A stretch of 64,000 bases of DNA from an uncultured Lachnospiraceae bacterium. Lineage in GTDB: Bacteria > Bacillota > Clostridia > Lachnospirales > Lachnospiraceae. Location: NCBI GenBank assembly GCA_944376125.1, contig CALWBQ010000013.1, positions 62,001 to 126,000 on the forward strand, in the 5' to 3' direction. The translations under genes were made by a program, and so were the position numbers. A model generated the notes under the pieces. The model was given only the letters and a program-made list of their open reading frames with translations. It did not search any database and was not told the origin of the DNA. This document shows, piece after piece, positions 18,076 to 25,473 of this stretch; the first letter of the stretch is position 1; every line of letters begins with the position of its first letter.

Positions 18076-18697
18076 CAATATCCTGCTCCTTTCTCTCGTC
18101 ATTCTGGATCAGGGTTTTGCTAATATTCTCCTCATACAGACGCATCTCCACTTCCAGGGGAGTCGGATCGGAATTCATCTTCCATTTTGCAAAGTGGTTA
18201 AAAAATATCAGAATCCCCAGGGCCAGGCCCACTGAGTAAGACAGCTCCAGGGCAGTGGCCCCGTCAGCCTCCTGCCCCATGACCAGCAAATAGATTTCCC
18301 TGAACACGGAGGTTACATTGACATCATTGTTGAATGTCATAATGGCAAAGGCTGCTCCGCTGAAGCATATCCCGCACACAAAAATCGTCTTGATCCACTG
18401 CCACAGCAGTTCTGGATTTTTGGGAGGCTGGTAATCTATTATAAAATCTGCCTCTCCCAGGCTGGAAATCTGCATACTGCTATCCAGGGTCTGGAGCTTT
18501 TCCAAAATGGGCATTATGCTCTCTATATAGCGCTTCGGTTTATCTTTTCTGATCTTTTTGATTTTGAGACAGCGGCATTTGCTTTCCAGCTCCGGATCCG
18601 TGCATCTGAGGTCGGCCACATCCTTCAGCAGCACCTCCTTGTGATGAATCTCTGTAATCTGGCGGATATTCAAATACAGAACAGGGCTCGAACTCAT
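18065..18697 (-). CDS. spoVAA: Stage V sporulation protein AA
   Basis: A 210-residue SpoVAA homologue. The N-terminal ~95 residues form the soluble domain typical of the family (YLNIRQITEIHHKEVLLKDV), and two hydrophobic segments lie near residues 100-120 and 150-170. It belongs to the SpoVA membrane complex for dipicolinic acid. Its ATG overlaps the TGA of a 52-codon membrane-peptide ORF in an ATGA arrangement, with no separate strong ribosome site, so translation is probably coupled. Confidence 0.92.
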   Translation of the reverse strand: MSSSPVLYLNIRQITEIHHKEVLLKDVADLRCTDPELESKCRCLKIKKIRKDKPKRYIESIMPILEKLQTLDSSMQISSLGEADFIIDYQPPKNPELLWQWIKTIFVCGICFSGAAFAIMTFNNDVNVTSVFREIYLLVMGQEADGATALELSYSVGLALGILIFFNHFAKWKMNSDPTPLEVEMRLYEENISKTLIQNDERKEQDIDAH

Positions 18698-18852
18698 ACA
18701 GCCATCCCGCCTGTCATGGATCGGAATACCAGAGTTCCTTGATCCAAGGTCTGTCCAGGCAGCTCAAACATACAATACCAGACAATGGCCCCTGTCAGTC
18801 CCAGGCAGATCAGCAAAAATAAAACTCCACATATATATTTTACGGTATTCAT
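18694..18852 (-). CDS. 52-residue membrane miniprotein coupled to spoVAA
   Basis: A small ORF I read directly: ATG at 18852 with GAAAGGG 11 bases upstream, 52 codons, then TGA overlapping the spoVAA ATG. The peptide starts MNTVKYICGVLFLLICLGL, so it has one N-terminal membrane segment of about 20 residues with two Cys. A short polar tail follows, containing ELPGQTLDQGTLVF. I do not recognise a family. The position between sigF and spoVAA and the ATGA overlap argue that it is real and made in the forespore. Confidence 0.65.
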   Translation of the reverse strand: MNTVKYICGVLFLLICLGLTGAIVWYCMFELPGQTLDQGTLVFRSMTGGMAV

Positions 18853-18938
18853 CTGAATCACATCCCTTTCTGGTGGTATTTCTTAACATTAGGATATCCC
18901 AGACAAACCGTATTTATGTATGTGGAGCTTTCTCACTT

Positions 18939-19652
18939 TTATAATTGTTCCCGCATTTTCTTTAAGATCTTTTTCTCCATCCGTGAAACCTGAACCTGTG
19001 AGATATGGAGAACCGCTGCAATTTCTGCCTGTGTCTGGCTGTAATAATACCTCCTCAAAATAATCTCTTTTTCCTGGCCGTTCAGACCTCCCAAGAGTGT
19101 TTCCAGCACCATACGGTCCAAAACCGCTTCCTGCACATTGCTTTTTTCCTCCAGTTTGTCCATCAGACATGCATTGGTATCAGCGGCATCCCCGACAGGC
19201 CTGTAGAGGGATTCCACCTCCGCCCTGGCCTCCAGGGACGCTGCTACTTCCTCACGGCTGATATCCAGTTTCCGCGCAATTTCGTCCAGGGTTGGTTCCC
19301 TCCCCAAATCATTGGTCATGTGCTCTCTCGCTGCCTGGATTTTAACGCTCATTTCCTTTAACGACCTGCTGACCTTGATCATTCCGTCATCCCGGAGAAA
19401 CCGCTTGATTTCTCCAGTTATCATGGGCACAGCGTACGTTGAAAATCGGACCTCAAATGAGGGATCGAACTTGTCGATAGCCTTTAAAAGGCCGATGCTG
19501 CCAATCTGAAATAAGTCTTCTAGCTCGTGTCCCCTCCCGGCAAACCGGCGCACAATACTCCACACCAGCCCCATATTTTCTGTTACCAGCCTGTCCCTGG
19601 CTTCTTTATCCCCTGCGTGAGCCTCCTTTATCAGTTTTATTGTTTCTTCCAT
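18939..19652 (-). CDS. sigF: Sporulation sigma factor SigF
   Basis: A 237-residue sigma-70 family factor, the first forespore-specific sigma. Region 2 (NMGLVWSIVRRFAGRGHELEDLFQIGSIGLLKAIDKFD) and a C-terminal region 4 helix-turn-helix (TQAEIAAVLHISQVQVSRME) are clear. Identity as SigF, not SigG, comes from its place after spoIIAA and spoIIAB and before spoVAA. I chose the ATG at 19652 with GGGTG 7 bases upstream. A GTG at 19670 would overlap spoIIAB by 14 bases and is the alternative. Confidence 0.95.
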   Translation of the reverse strand: MEETIKLIKEAHAGDKEARDRLVTENMGLVWSIVRRFAGRGHELEDLFQIGSIGLLKAIDKFDPSFEVRFSTYAVPMITGEIKRFLRDDGMIKVSRSLKEMSVKIQAAREHMTNDLGREPTLDEIARKLDISREEVAASLEARAEVESLYRPVGDAADTNACLMDKLEEKSNVQEAVLDRMVLETLLGGLNGQEKEIILRRYYYSQTQAEIAAVLHISQVQVSRMEKKILKKMREQL

Positions 19653-19656
19653 ATAT

Positions 19657-20073
19657 TCACCCAGCCACACGTTTCTTCATCGTGACTCTCGTGCCTTTTC
19701 CTGGCTGGGTTTCCACCTGAACCTGATCCATGAAGGCTTCCATGAAAGAAAATCCCATTCCAGAACGCTCGCCGGATGGATCAGATGTGTACATTGGCTC
19801 CATAGCCTGCTTCAAATTTGCGATCCCTACTCCCCGGTCTTCCACCGTAACGGTCAACGTATGTTCTTCTATAACAGCTTCTATGTAAATCTTTCCCGGT
19901 TTGTTCTGGTATCCGTGTATCACCGCATTGGTTACCGCCTCCGACACCGCAGTTTTTACATCGTCAATCTCTTCCAGAGTGGGATTGAGGCGGCTCATAA
20001 AAACAGCCACCACCACTCTGGCGAATTCCTCGTTGGAAGACAGGCTGTCCATCTCCAATTTCATCGCTTCCAT
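19657..20073 (-). CDS. spoIIAB: Anti-sigma F factor and kinase SpoIIAB
   Basis: A 138-residue GHKL-type protein that holds SigF inactive and phosphorylates SpoIIAA. The Bergerat ATP-binding motifs are present: N-box EAVTNAVIHGY, G1 EDRGVGI and G2 GERSGMGFSFM. AAAGGGG precedes the ATG. The gene lies 12 bases after spoIIAA, with sigF 4 bases after its own stop, the standard spoIIA order. Confidence 0.96.
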   Translation of the reverse strand: MEAMKLEMDSLSSNEEFARVVVAVFMSRLNPTLEEIDDVKTAVSEAVTNAVIHGYQNKPGKIYIEAVIEEHTLTVTVEDRGVGIANLKQAMEPMYTSDPSGERSGMGFSFMEAFMDQVQVETQPGKGTRVTMKKRVAG

Positions 20074-20085
20074 CTTTTCCCCTTT

Positions 20086-20427
20086 CTAGCCCACCAGGGC
20101 CGCCTCTTTTGTCTCGTAGCTGGGGACCAGCTTCGCCAGCCCCGCCACAGATAAGATCCTGTGCACCTGAGGTCCTGCCCCATAAAGCGTCACTTGACCC
20201 CCGCTCCCAGCCATCTGTTTGTAGCGGTTCAACAGGACTCCAATCCCGGAGGAATCCATAAATTCTGTCCTGGTAAAGTCAAAGACAATTCTGGTGATAT
20301 AATTTTCCGCCAGCAGCAGGTCTGTCTCATATTTTAAGCTCCTGCAGTTATGATGATCCAGTTCCTTTGGCAGATGAATAATCAGCACCTGCCCTTTCGC
20401 TTCATAAATAAACGGCACTTCCAACAC
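20086..20427 (-). CDS. spoIIAA: Anti-anti-sigma factor SpoIIAA
   Basis: A 113-residue STAS-domain protein that frees SigF by binding SpoIIAB when unphosphorylated. The phosphorylated Ser lies in EFMDSSGIGVLLNRYK. I place the start at the GTG at 20427, with AGAGGAG 7 bases upstream, giving the usual family length. A longer reading frame to 20571 adds a 48-residue non-homologous stretch and is rejected. An imperfect palindrome (AATTCCC-N6-GGGAAATT) lies just upstream and may be regulatory. Confidence 0.95.
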   Translation of the reverse strand: MLEVPFIYEAKGQVLIIHLPKELDHHNCRSLKYETDLLLAENYITRIVFDFTRTEFMDSSGIGVLLNRYKQMAGSGGQVTLYGAGPQVHRILSVAGLAKLVPSYETKEAALVG

Positions 20428-20559
20428 ACACTCTCTCCTCTCTCTATAATTCCCTCTTTTGGGAAATTCTATACATCCTATATGAAAGCTGATCGCTGAT
20501 GCGGTCACCGAAACTGCGAGAACCGAATCGGCGCTTGACAGAGCTTTCACAGCAAAATA

Positions 20560-20599
20560 CAAAAAAGACACTGCGAAACTTTTTCTTTCGTAGTGTCTT
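20560..20599 (-). terminator. Intrinsic terminator after TPR gene
   Basis: A 14-base stem (20565-20578 with 20586-20599, one G-T pair, 7-base loop) is flanked by six A on the left, giving a T-run on the - strand. It ends the TPR gene transcript before the spoIIA promoter region. The right flank is also T-rich, so it may work in both directions. Confidence 0.85.
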
Positions 20600-20611
20600 C
20601 TTTTCTAATTT

Positions 20612-22132
20612 TTATTCCTGCTGGGCGGTTTCGGTCTCACCTGCCGTCTGGGTTTCTTCTGACGGTCCGGCTTCATCCTGGGCAGAGCCGGCTGCGGTTT
20701 CATCCGTCCCGTCCGTCTCTGCTTCTCCTGCCTCCGTCTCCTCCTGTCCAGCTTGAGATTCCCCATCTTCCTGCGGTTCCGCCTCCGTCTGAGCGTCTGC
20801 CGCCCCGACCGCAGTAGATGCCGGTCCTAATTGTGCCAGAGCATTCTCGGCCTGGCTGGCCTGATCGCTCTCCGGGAACTCGGTTATAATCCGGGTAAAA
20901 TACTGTCTGGCCAGATCAGAGTTTCCCTGACTCTGATAAAGCCTTCCCAGGAGATAAGTGGCAGATGGATTGTTTGGCTGTACCTCCAGGCTCTTCTGGT
21001 AATACTCCTCAGCCTCGGTCTGGCGGCCTGCATTCCATGCCTGAGTTCCAAGGTTCTCCAAAAGCTGATAACCATTGGTCTCCATGTCCGTTTTTACTGC
21101 ATCGGCGATAGCCAGAACACTTTCATCTGTAATCAGAGAAGTATCCAGATCCACATACAGTCTGGCAACCGACAGGATATCATCACTCCGATATGCCTGG
21201 AGAATCCCGATCATAGTCTGGTACTGAGCCAGTACCTGGCTGTTGTCTCCCTCAATGGTGGAGAGCCGGCTCTCCATCTCATCCGCACTGGTCTTCAGAT
21301 CATCATAGGAAGCCTGAAGAGACTCCAATTCCTGATTTTTGGCGTTCAGCTTCTGGCTGTACGTGATAATTTCATCGTTATGTTCATTATTCAGCGCCCT
21401 GGTGTTTGCCGGCATGACCAGAAAGTAGATTACCATCATTCCCAGTATAAGCCCTGCCAGGATATTCAGGACGCTCTGCCACCCTGTATTTTCTTTGTAT
21501 GACGGCGGCATAATCACATCGTCATCCTGCATTTTCTGATGAGAAAAAGCATTCTTCAGCTTTCTTTTTTCTACCTCTGCTTTTCCCGTATTCTTTTTGA
21601 CGATCGACATATACCACTGGGCTTTCGGATTATTTTTGTCGATCTGGAGTACCTTGTACAGGGAATGTCCTGCCTTTGGGAAATCCTCATGGTACATATA
21701 GAGCACCGCCAGCAGAAGGTGGGCTTTTACGAAATGGGGATTTTCCTCCACCACCCTGGTAAGCTGCAGAATCGCCAGGTCATCGCTGTCATGCTGGGCA
21801 TACCAGAGAGCCTGATTGTATTTCTTCACGTTTTGGCTGACTATCTCCAGACGTCCAGGCTTCCTCTGAATTTCATCCAAGTACCGGTCTGCCGGATTGT
21901 CTGTGGGCTTTAAATTTGTGCTGATAACCCACTGCACCAAAGCATCGGCCACCTCACCCATCTCGTAATAGATCAGTCCCAGAAGATTTCTGGCATCCAT
22001 CTGATATTTGTCAAAGCGGAGGCTTTTTTTCAGGCACTCTACTGCTCCGGACAGATCCCTGATGTTTGCTTTTTCTAACCCCAGATTGTAAAAGCTGTTG
22101 GCAATCTGACGGTTTCGTCTTACATAATCCAT
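20612..22132 (-). CDS. TPR protein with one membrane segment and acidic tail
   Basis: A 506-residue protein. Tetratricopeptide repeats occupy roughly residues 10-185, a single hydrophobic segment (VLNILAGLILGMMVIYFLVM) lies near 220-240, and a coiled coil near 250-310. A second TPR block spans about 355-430. The last ~75 residues are almost all Glu, Ala, Thr, Gly and Gln, an unstructured acidic tail. I do not know its function. It likely sits in the membrane with TPR scaffolds on both sides. It starts 6 bases after a 49-codon gene, and the pair lies directly upstream of spoIIA, separated by a terminator. Confidence 0.85.
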   Translation of the reverse strand: MDYVRRNRQIANSFYNLGLEKANIRDLSGAVECLKKSLRFDKYQMDARNLLGLIYYEMGEVADALVQWVISTNLKPTDNPADRYLDEIQRKPGRLEIVSQNVKKYNQALWYAQHDSDDLAILQLTRVVEENPHFVKAHLLLAVLYMYHEDFPKAGHSLYKVLQIDKNNPKAQWYMSIVKKNTGKAEVEKRKLKNAFSHQKMQDDDVIMPPSYKENTGWQSVLNILAGLILGMMVIYFLVMPANTRALNNEHNDEIITYSQKLNAKNQELESLQASYDDLKTSADEMESRLSTIEGDNSQVLAQYQTMIGILQAYRSDDILSVARLYVDLDTSLITDESVLAIADAVKTDMETNGYQLLENLGTQAWNAGRQTEAEEYYQKSLEVQPNNPSATYLLGRLYQSQGNSDLARQYFTRIITEFPESDQASQAENALAQLGPASTAVGAADAQTEAEPQEDGESQAGQEETEAGEAETDGTDETAAGSAQDEAGPSEETQTAGETETAQQE

Positions 22133-22138
22133 AGCCGT

Positions 22139-22288
22139 TTATTCCCTGATTTCCTTAATCATTTCCATCATTATATCCGTCATATCTGTCAGATCGCTCT
22201 TAACAATGGCGTCCTCCACTTCCTCCACATCCAGGCTTGGTTTGAAGCGGCTGATCTCTTCTTCAAAATTAATTACTGAATCTCCCAT
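22139..22288 (-). CDS. 49-residue acidic helical protein, partner of TPR gene
   Basis: A small soluble protein of 49 residues with a pattern of acidic and hydrophobic residues (FKPSLDVEEVEDAIVKSDL then TDMTDIMMEMIKEIRE) that suggests two amphipathic helices. The ATG at 22288 has AAAGGAG 6 bases upstream. A longer frame to 22339 lacks a site. It is probably cotranscribed with the TPR protein gene 6 bases downstream and may bind it. No family is recognised. Confidence 0.7.
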   Translation of the reverse strand: MGDSVINFEEEISRFKPSLDVEEVEDAIVKSDLTDMTDIMMEMIKEIRE

Positions 22289-22463
22289 TTTTTCTCCTTT
22301 TGTACCTCTTTTGTCAGCCTGTGCTGACGTTGCGGCCAATTCTTATTATATAATAGGAACCAGCGGGGACGCAACCATATTTTTTCGGGCACATTCGCCA
22401 AAAACAGCATGGTTCCTATCTTTGCCTCTAAAAGCTCAAAATAAGTTCCATGCTGTTCTGATT

Positions 22464-23147
22464 TTACGATTTTGATGCAGGCAGGTAAGGAATCAGTGCA
22501 CCTGCCACATTGCTGATGGGCATTGTCTGCAGCCACACGTGGCCCGGCCCTGTGATCACTGTGTTAAATAGCCCCTCTCCTCCGAAAAGTACGTTTTTTA
22601 CCCCGGAGATCATCTGAATGTCCATCTGGCATGTAGCTGTCATTGCCGCCAGATGTCCGGAATCGATTACGATCTGCTGTCCTGCCTTCAATTCGTATTC
22701 TACTACGTGGCCGTCAAACTCTGCAAATGCAGTTCCATTTCCCGACAGCTTCTGGAGGATGAATCCTTCCCCGCCAAAAAGTCCTGAGCCGATTTTTTTA
22801 TGAAAATGGATCGACAGCTCAACGCCTGCCTCAGCCGCCAGGAAGCCGCTCTTCTGAAGAATCAGCTCCTGACCCGGCCGGATCTCAAATGCCTTGACAG
22901 ATCCAGGAAAACTGGAGGCAAAACTGATGAGGCCCGGTCCTCCCATAGCGGTATAATTATTCTGAAACAGCCCTTCCCCAGAAAACATCCGGCCAAATAC
23001 CTTGCCGATTCCGCCGTTTGACGATGTCTCCATCTTCATATTAGGGGACATCCACGCCATGGATCCCCTCTCTGTAATCATTTTCTCGCCTTCTTCCAGC
23101 TCACAGATTACCACTGGAAGGGTATCCCCTTCTATTTTGTAACGCAT
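22464..23147 (-). CDS. AIM24/TIGR00266 family protein
   Basis: A 227-residue protein of the AIM24 (TIGR00266) family, recognised by repeated Gly-rich strands such as GSGLFGGEGFILQKLSG and NVLFGGEGLFNTVITGPG. Members fold as a beta-prism and their bacterial role is not settled. No signal peptide. AAAGGAGG precedes the ATG. It appears to stand alone. The 175 bases after it, up to the 49-codon gene start, hold no other ORF I can support. Confidence 0.9.
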   Translation of the reverse strand: MRYKIEGDTLPVVICELEEGEKMITERGSMAWMSPNMKMETSSNGGIGKVFGRMFSGEGLFQNNYTAMGGPGLISFASSFPGSVKAFEIRPGQELILQKSGFLAAEAGVELSIHFHKKIGSGLFGGEGFILQKLSGNGTAFAEFDGHVVEYELKAGQQIVIDSGHLAAMTATCQMDIQMISGVKNVLFGGEGLFNTVITGPGHVWLQTMPISNVAGALIPYLPASKS

Positions 23148-23209
23148 AGTTCCCTCCTTTTGGTTTCTAATATGATTATATCTTCCAAAAGCCGGGAACG
23201 CAACTGGAT

Positions 23210-23641
23210 TTATTCACTGACAAGCATTTTCCCCAAATTCCGGCATTTTTCCAGCCCCTCTTCATCTGGAGTGGAATAGATTTTCAGGCCAGCCCCCGTG
23301 CACACGGCGGCGCCGTCGCTGATGGTTCTCTCAGTCCACTCATCCATCCATCGGCCTTCCTCATTCCACTCATGGGATCCGAAAAGAGCTACTTTTTTGC
23401 CGGAAAGTTTCCCCTCCAGCTCCGCGAAAAACGGTTCGAATTCGCTGTCCTCCAGTTCCTCATCCCCCATAGCTGGGCACCCCAGAGCCAGAACATCGTA
23501 AGCGGCCGCCTCATCGGCTGTTACTGCCGCTACTGGGAGAACATCAGCTTCAGCGCCTGCAGCGCGGATTCCCTCAGCTACCGCCTCAGCCATAGCCTCT
23601 GTGTTGCCTGTTCCTGACCAAAAAATTACTCCTGCTTTCAT
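23210..23641 (-). CDS. Flavodoxin
   Basis: A 143-residue flavodoxin, an FMN electron carrier that replaces ferredoxin when iron is scarce. The phosphate loop WSGTGNTEAMA is at the N-terminus, and aromatic and acidic FMN-contact loops follow (LGCPAMGDEELEDSEFEPF, GSHEWNEEGRW). Of two nearby ATGs I chose 23641, which has AGGAGG 8 bases upstream. It is the second gene of an operon with DUF3793, 43 bases downstream of it. The operon promoter carries palindromes that could bind a metal-dependent repressor. Confidence 0.93.
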   Translation of the reverse strand: MKAGVIFWSGTGNTEAMAEAVAEGIRAAGAEADVLPVAAVTADEAAAYDVLALGCPAMGDEELEDSEFEPFFAELEGKLSGKKVALFGSHEWNEEGRWMDEWTERTISDGAAVCTGAGLKIYSTPDEEGLEKCRNLGKMLVSE

Positions 23642-23684
23642 CTGCATTTCCTCCTGCTAAATCATATCTAATTTTTCTTTCCGC

Positions 23685-24281
23685 TCAGGCCGCCGGGCTC
23701 ACCCCAAACATATCGCAGATGGTCTTCCCCGTTTCCAAGACTCTGAGCATGCCGGCCTTTACTGTCTCATACCGGTCAAACTGACGCTTTGCCCTCTGGA
23801 CATCCGAATATACCTTCCAATATCCCGAATAGAGGCAATTTCCGCCCCGGTTTCGAATAAATCCGGTGACATCATCAATAGGGTACCCCAAAAACAGACC
23901 AATCTCATGGGGAAAGCTGCAGGTTCCGCTCTCTTCGATCCTATGGGCTAAAATCTCCAAAAGCCCTGTCAGATGCAGGTCTGCCCCTGGCTTTCCTGCT
24001 CTGTAGCCAAATTGATTCAGCAGAGCCCTGGCTTCCGCAGTTTCCAGCTCTCTCAGCAAAATAGCCGGGCGGTAGACCATGATCAGCGTCCGTCTGCTGC
24101 ATCTGCACAGAATCTGAAAGCAGATTCCTCTCTTCTGAAACGTTTTCTGGTAACCGTCCACCAGCTCATCCACCCCGCTGTCTTCCTCCGTTTGGATAGA
24201 AAAGAGATTTGCCGGCTTAATCCCCGCCAGGGCCGGTGCACAGTGGCACGCCAGTTTCTGTTCAAATTCCGTACAAGTCAT
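23685..24281 (-). CDS. DUF3793 family protein
   Basis: A 198-residue cytoplasmic protein matching DUF3793. Recognisable parts are a Cys-containing N-terminus (MTCTEFEQKLACHCAPALAG), FPHEIGLFLGYPIDDVTGFI and YSGYWKVYSDVQRAKRQFD. I recall this family beside flavodoxins and iron uptake genes in clostridia, but no activity is known to me. GGGAGG lies about 8 bases before the ATG. It is the first gene of the flavodoxin operon. Its leader carries two copies of a GTTAGT-type palindrome. Confidence 0.88.
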   Translation of the reverse strand: MTCTEFEQKLACHCAPALAGIKPANLFSIQTEEDSGVDELVDGYQKTFQKRGICFQILCRCSRRTLIMVYRPAILLRELETAEARALLNQFGYRAGKPGADLHLTGLLEILAHRIEESGTCSFPHEIGLFLGYPIDDVTGFIRNRGGNCLYSGYWKVYSDVQRAKRQFDRYETVKAGMLRVLETGKTICDMFGVSPAA

Positions 24282-24313
24282 ATGTGGTCCTCCCAGTGAT
24301 CTTCTCCGTTTTA

Positions 24314-24363
24314 GTTAGTTATTGCTAACTTTGTTTTAAAAATAATAGTTAGTCATAACTAAC
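24314..24363 (-). promoter_or_regulatory. Two tandem GTTAGT-type operator palindromes
   Basis: GTTAGTTATTGCTAAC (24314-24329) and GTTAGTCATAACTAAC (24348-24363) are 34 bases apart. The second is a perfect dyad with 6-base arms. Both lie just downstream of the -10 of the DUF3793-flavodoxin promoter, a typical repressor position. The same motif occurs before the ABC exporter operon at 61533. The GTTAG/CTAAC arms resemble half-sites of DtxR/IdeR-type metal repressors, which is suggestive only. Confidence 0.65.
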
Positions 24364-24367
24364 ATAT

Positions 24368-24400
24368 TGGTAATTTACCATATTGTACTCATTCTGTCAA
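24368..24400 (-). promoter_or_regulatory. Promoter of DUF3793-flavodoxin operon
   Basis: On the - strand, TTGACA (24395-24400) is followed after 17 bases by TAAATT (24372-24377) with an extended TGG just before it. A separate 13-base palindrome, TGGTAATTTACCA (24368-24380), covers the -10. Together with the GTTAGT sites downstream, this promoter looks tightly repressible. Confidence 0.75.
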
Positions 24401-24425
24401 TCCTGTTTTGCAAAGTTTTCTTTCG

Positions 24426-24454
24426 TTGACACCGAATTTTCTGTTTCTTATAAT
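24426..24454 (+). promoter_or_regulatory. Consensus sigma-A promoter of alpha/beta hydrolase
   Basis: TTGACA (24426-24431) and TATAAT (24449-24454) are both perfect and 17 bases apart. It drives the + strand hydrolase whose ATG is at 24502. Its -35 is only 25 bases from the -35 of the divergent flavodoxin operon promoter. Confidence 0.92.
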
Positions 24455-24501
24455 AGTAATATCAAACAATCCCGCAGGACGGGATTCCCCAGGAGGTATC
24501 T

Positions 24502-25428
24502 ATGGAAGCAAATGTATCCTTTTCCCGGGAAACCTTTCCCACCACTTCTTTTCAGGACGGCCTGATCTTAGACGTCATGACTTTGATTCCTGAAAATCCT
24601 CATGCGATTCTCCAGATCGCCCACGGAATGTGCGAACACAAGGAGCGGTATCTTCCCTTCATGGAATATATGGCCGGTCAGGGCTATGCCTGCATCATCC
24701 ATGATCACCGGGGCCACGGCAAAAGCGTAAGATCGCCGGAGGACCTGGGGTATTTCTATTCAAACGGCGGCCCGGCTCTGGTGAAAGACCTTCATCAGAT
24801 CACCCGCTACATCAGGGGAATCTTCCCTGAACTCCCTTTCTATCTCCTCGGCCACAGCATGGGCTCTTTGGCTGCCCGTGTCTACCTGAAATACTATGAA
24901 CAGGAGCTGGACAAGCTGATCCTCTGCGGATCTCCCAGCGGCCATCCTCTGACGGCTCCCGGCATTGCCTTCGTCACTCTGCTGGAAAAAATAAAGGGCG
25001 GCCATTCCCACAGTGCCCTGATTGACCGTCTGTTTTCTTCGGCCTTTGACAAACCCTTTCAAAATGAGGGTCGGGTCCATGCCTGGATTTGTTCCGATCC
25101 GAATGTTGTCGAAGCGTACAATGCCAATCCCCTCTGCAATTTTACGTTTACGTTAAACGGCTATCAGGCCCTGCTGTGGCTTCTCCAAAATACTTACAGC
25201 AAACAGGGATGGCATCCCCAAAAGCCAGACCTGCCAATTTTCTTTTTCTCCGGGGAGCAGGATTCCTGCATGGTCTCAAAAGAAAAGTTCTATGCAGCCG
25301 GCAATTTTCTCTCCGGCCTTGGCTACCGTCGGGTCTCCTCCCGCCTTTATCCGGGGATGCGCCATGAAATTCTCAACGAACCAGGGCGGGACAAAGTCTT
25401 TCAAGATATCAAAAAGGCCCTGCAGTGA
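24502..25428 (+). CDS. Alpha/beta hydrolase (monoacylglycerol lipase-like)
   Basis: A 308-residue serine hydrolase of the Hydrolase_4 type, which includes lysophospholipases and monoacylglycerol lipases. The nucleophile elbow GHSMGS and the oxyanion region AHGMCEHKERY are clear. Asp and His of the triad probably lie in FSGEQDSCM and GMRHEILNE. No signal peptide. AGGAGG is well placed before the ATG and the promoter is perfect consensus, so expression should be strong. It is a single gene. Its last codons contain the terminator of the convergent valS operon. Confidence 0.92.
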   Translation: MEANVSFSRETFPTTSFQDGLILDVMTLIPENPHAILQIAHGMCEHKERYLPFMEYMAGQGYACIIHDHRGHGKSVRSPEDLGYFYSNGGPALVKDLHQITRYIRGIFPELPFYLLGHSMGSLAARVYLKYYEQELDKLILCGSPSGHPLTAPGIAFVTLLEKIKGGHSHSALIDRLFSSAFDKPFQNEGRVHAWICSDPNVVEAYNANPLCNFTFTLNGYQALLWLLQNTYSKQGWHPQKPDLPIFFFSGEQDSCMVSKEKFYAAGNFLSGLGYRRVSSRLYPGMRHEILNEPGRDKVFQDIKKALQ

Positions 25429-25449
25429 AGAACGCCTTCACTGCGGGCC
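25411..25449 (-). terminator. Intrinsic terminator of valS operon
   Basis: A hairpin of 14 base pairs with one bulge (25416-25430 with 25436-25449, 5-base loop) is followed on the - strand by five T. It lies 25 bases after the valS stop and partly inside the coding end of the convergent hydrolase gene. Confidence 0.87.
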
Positions 25450-25473
25450 TCCAAAACCCAGACGGGTATTCAT

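Noticed and set aside
20428..20560. Spo0A box or SigH promoter before spoIIAA
   Set aside because: One TGTCAAG and an AGGATGT/GAAT pair exist, but mismatches and spacing are poor, so I do not call them.
20428..20571. N-terminal extension of SpoIIAA by 48 residues
   Set aside because: The GTG at 20427 has a good ribosome site and gives the family length; the extension has no homology and crosses the promoter region.
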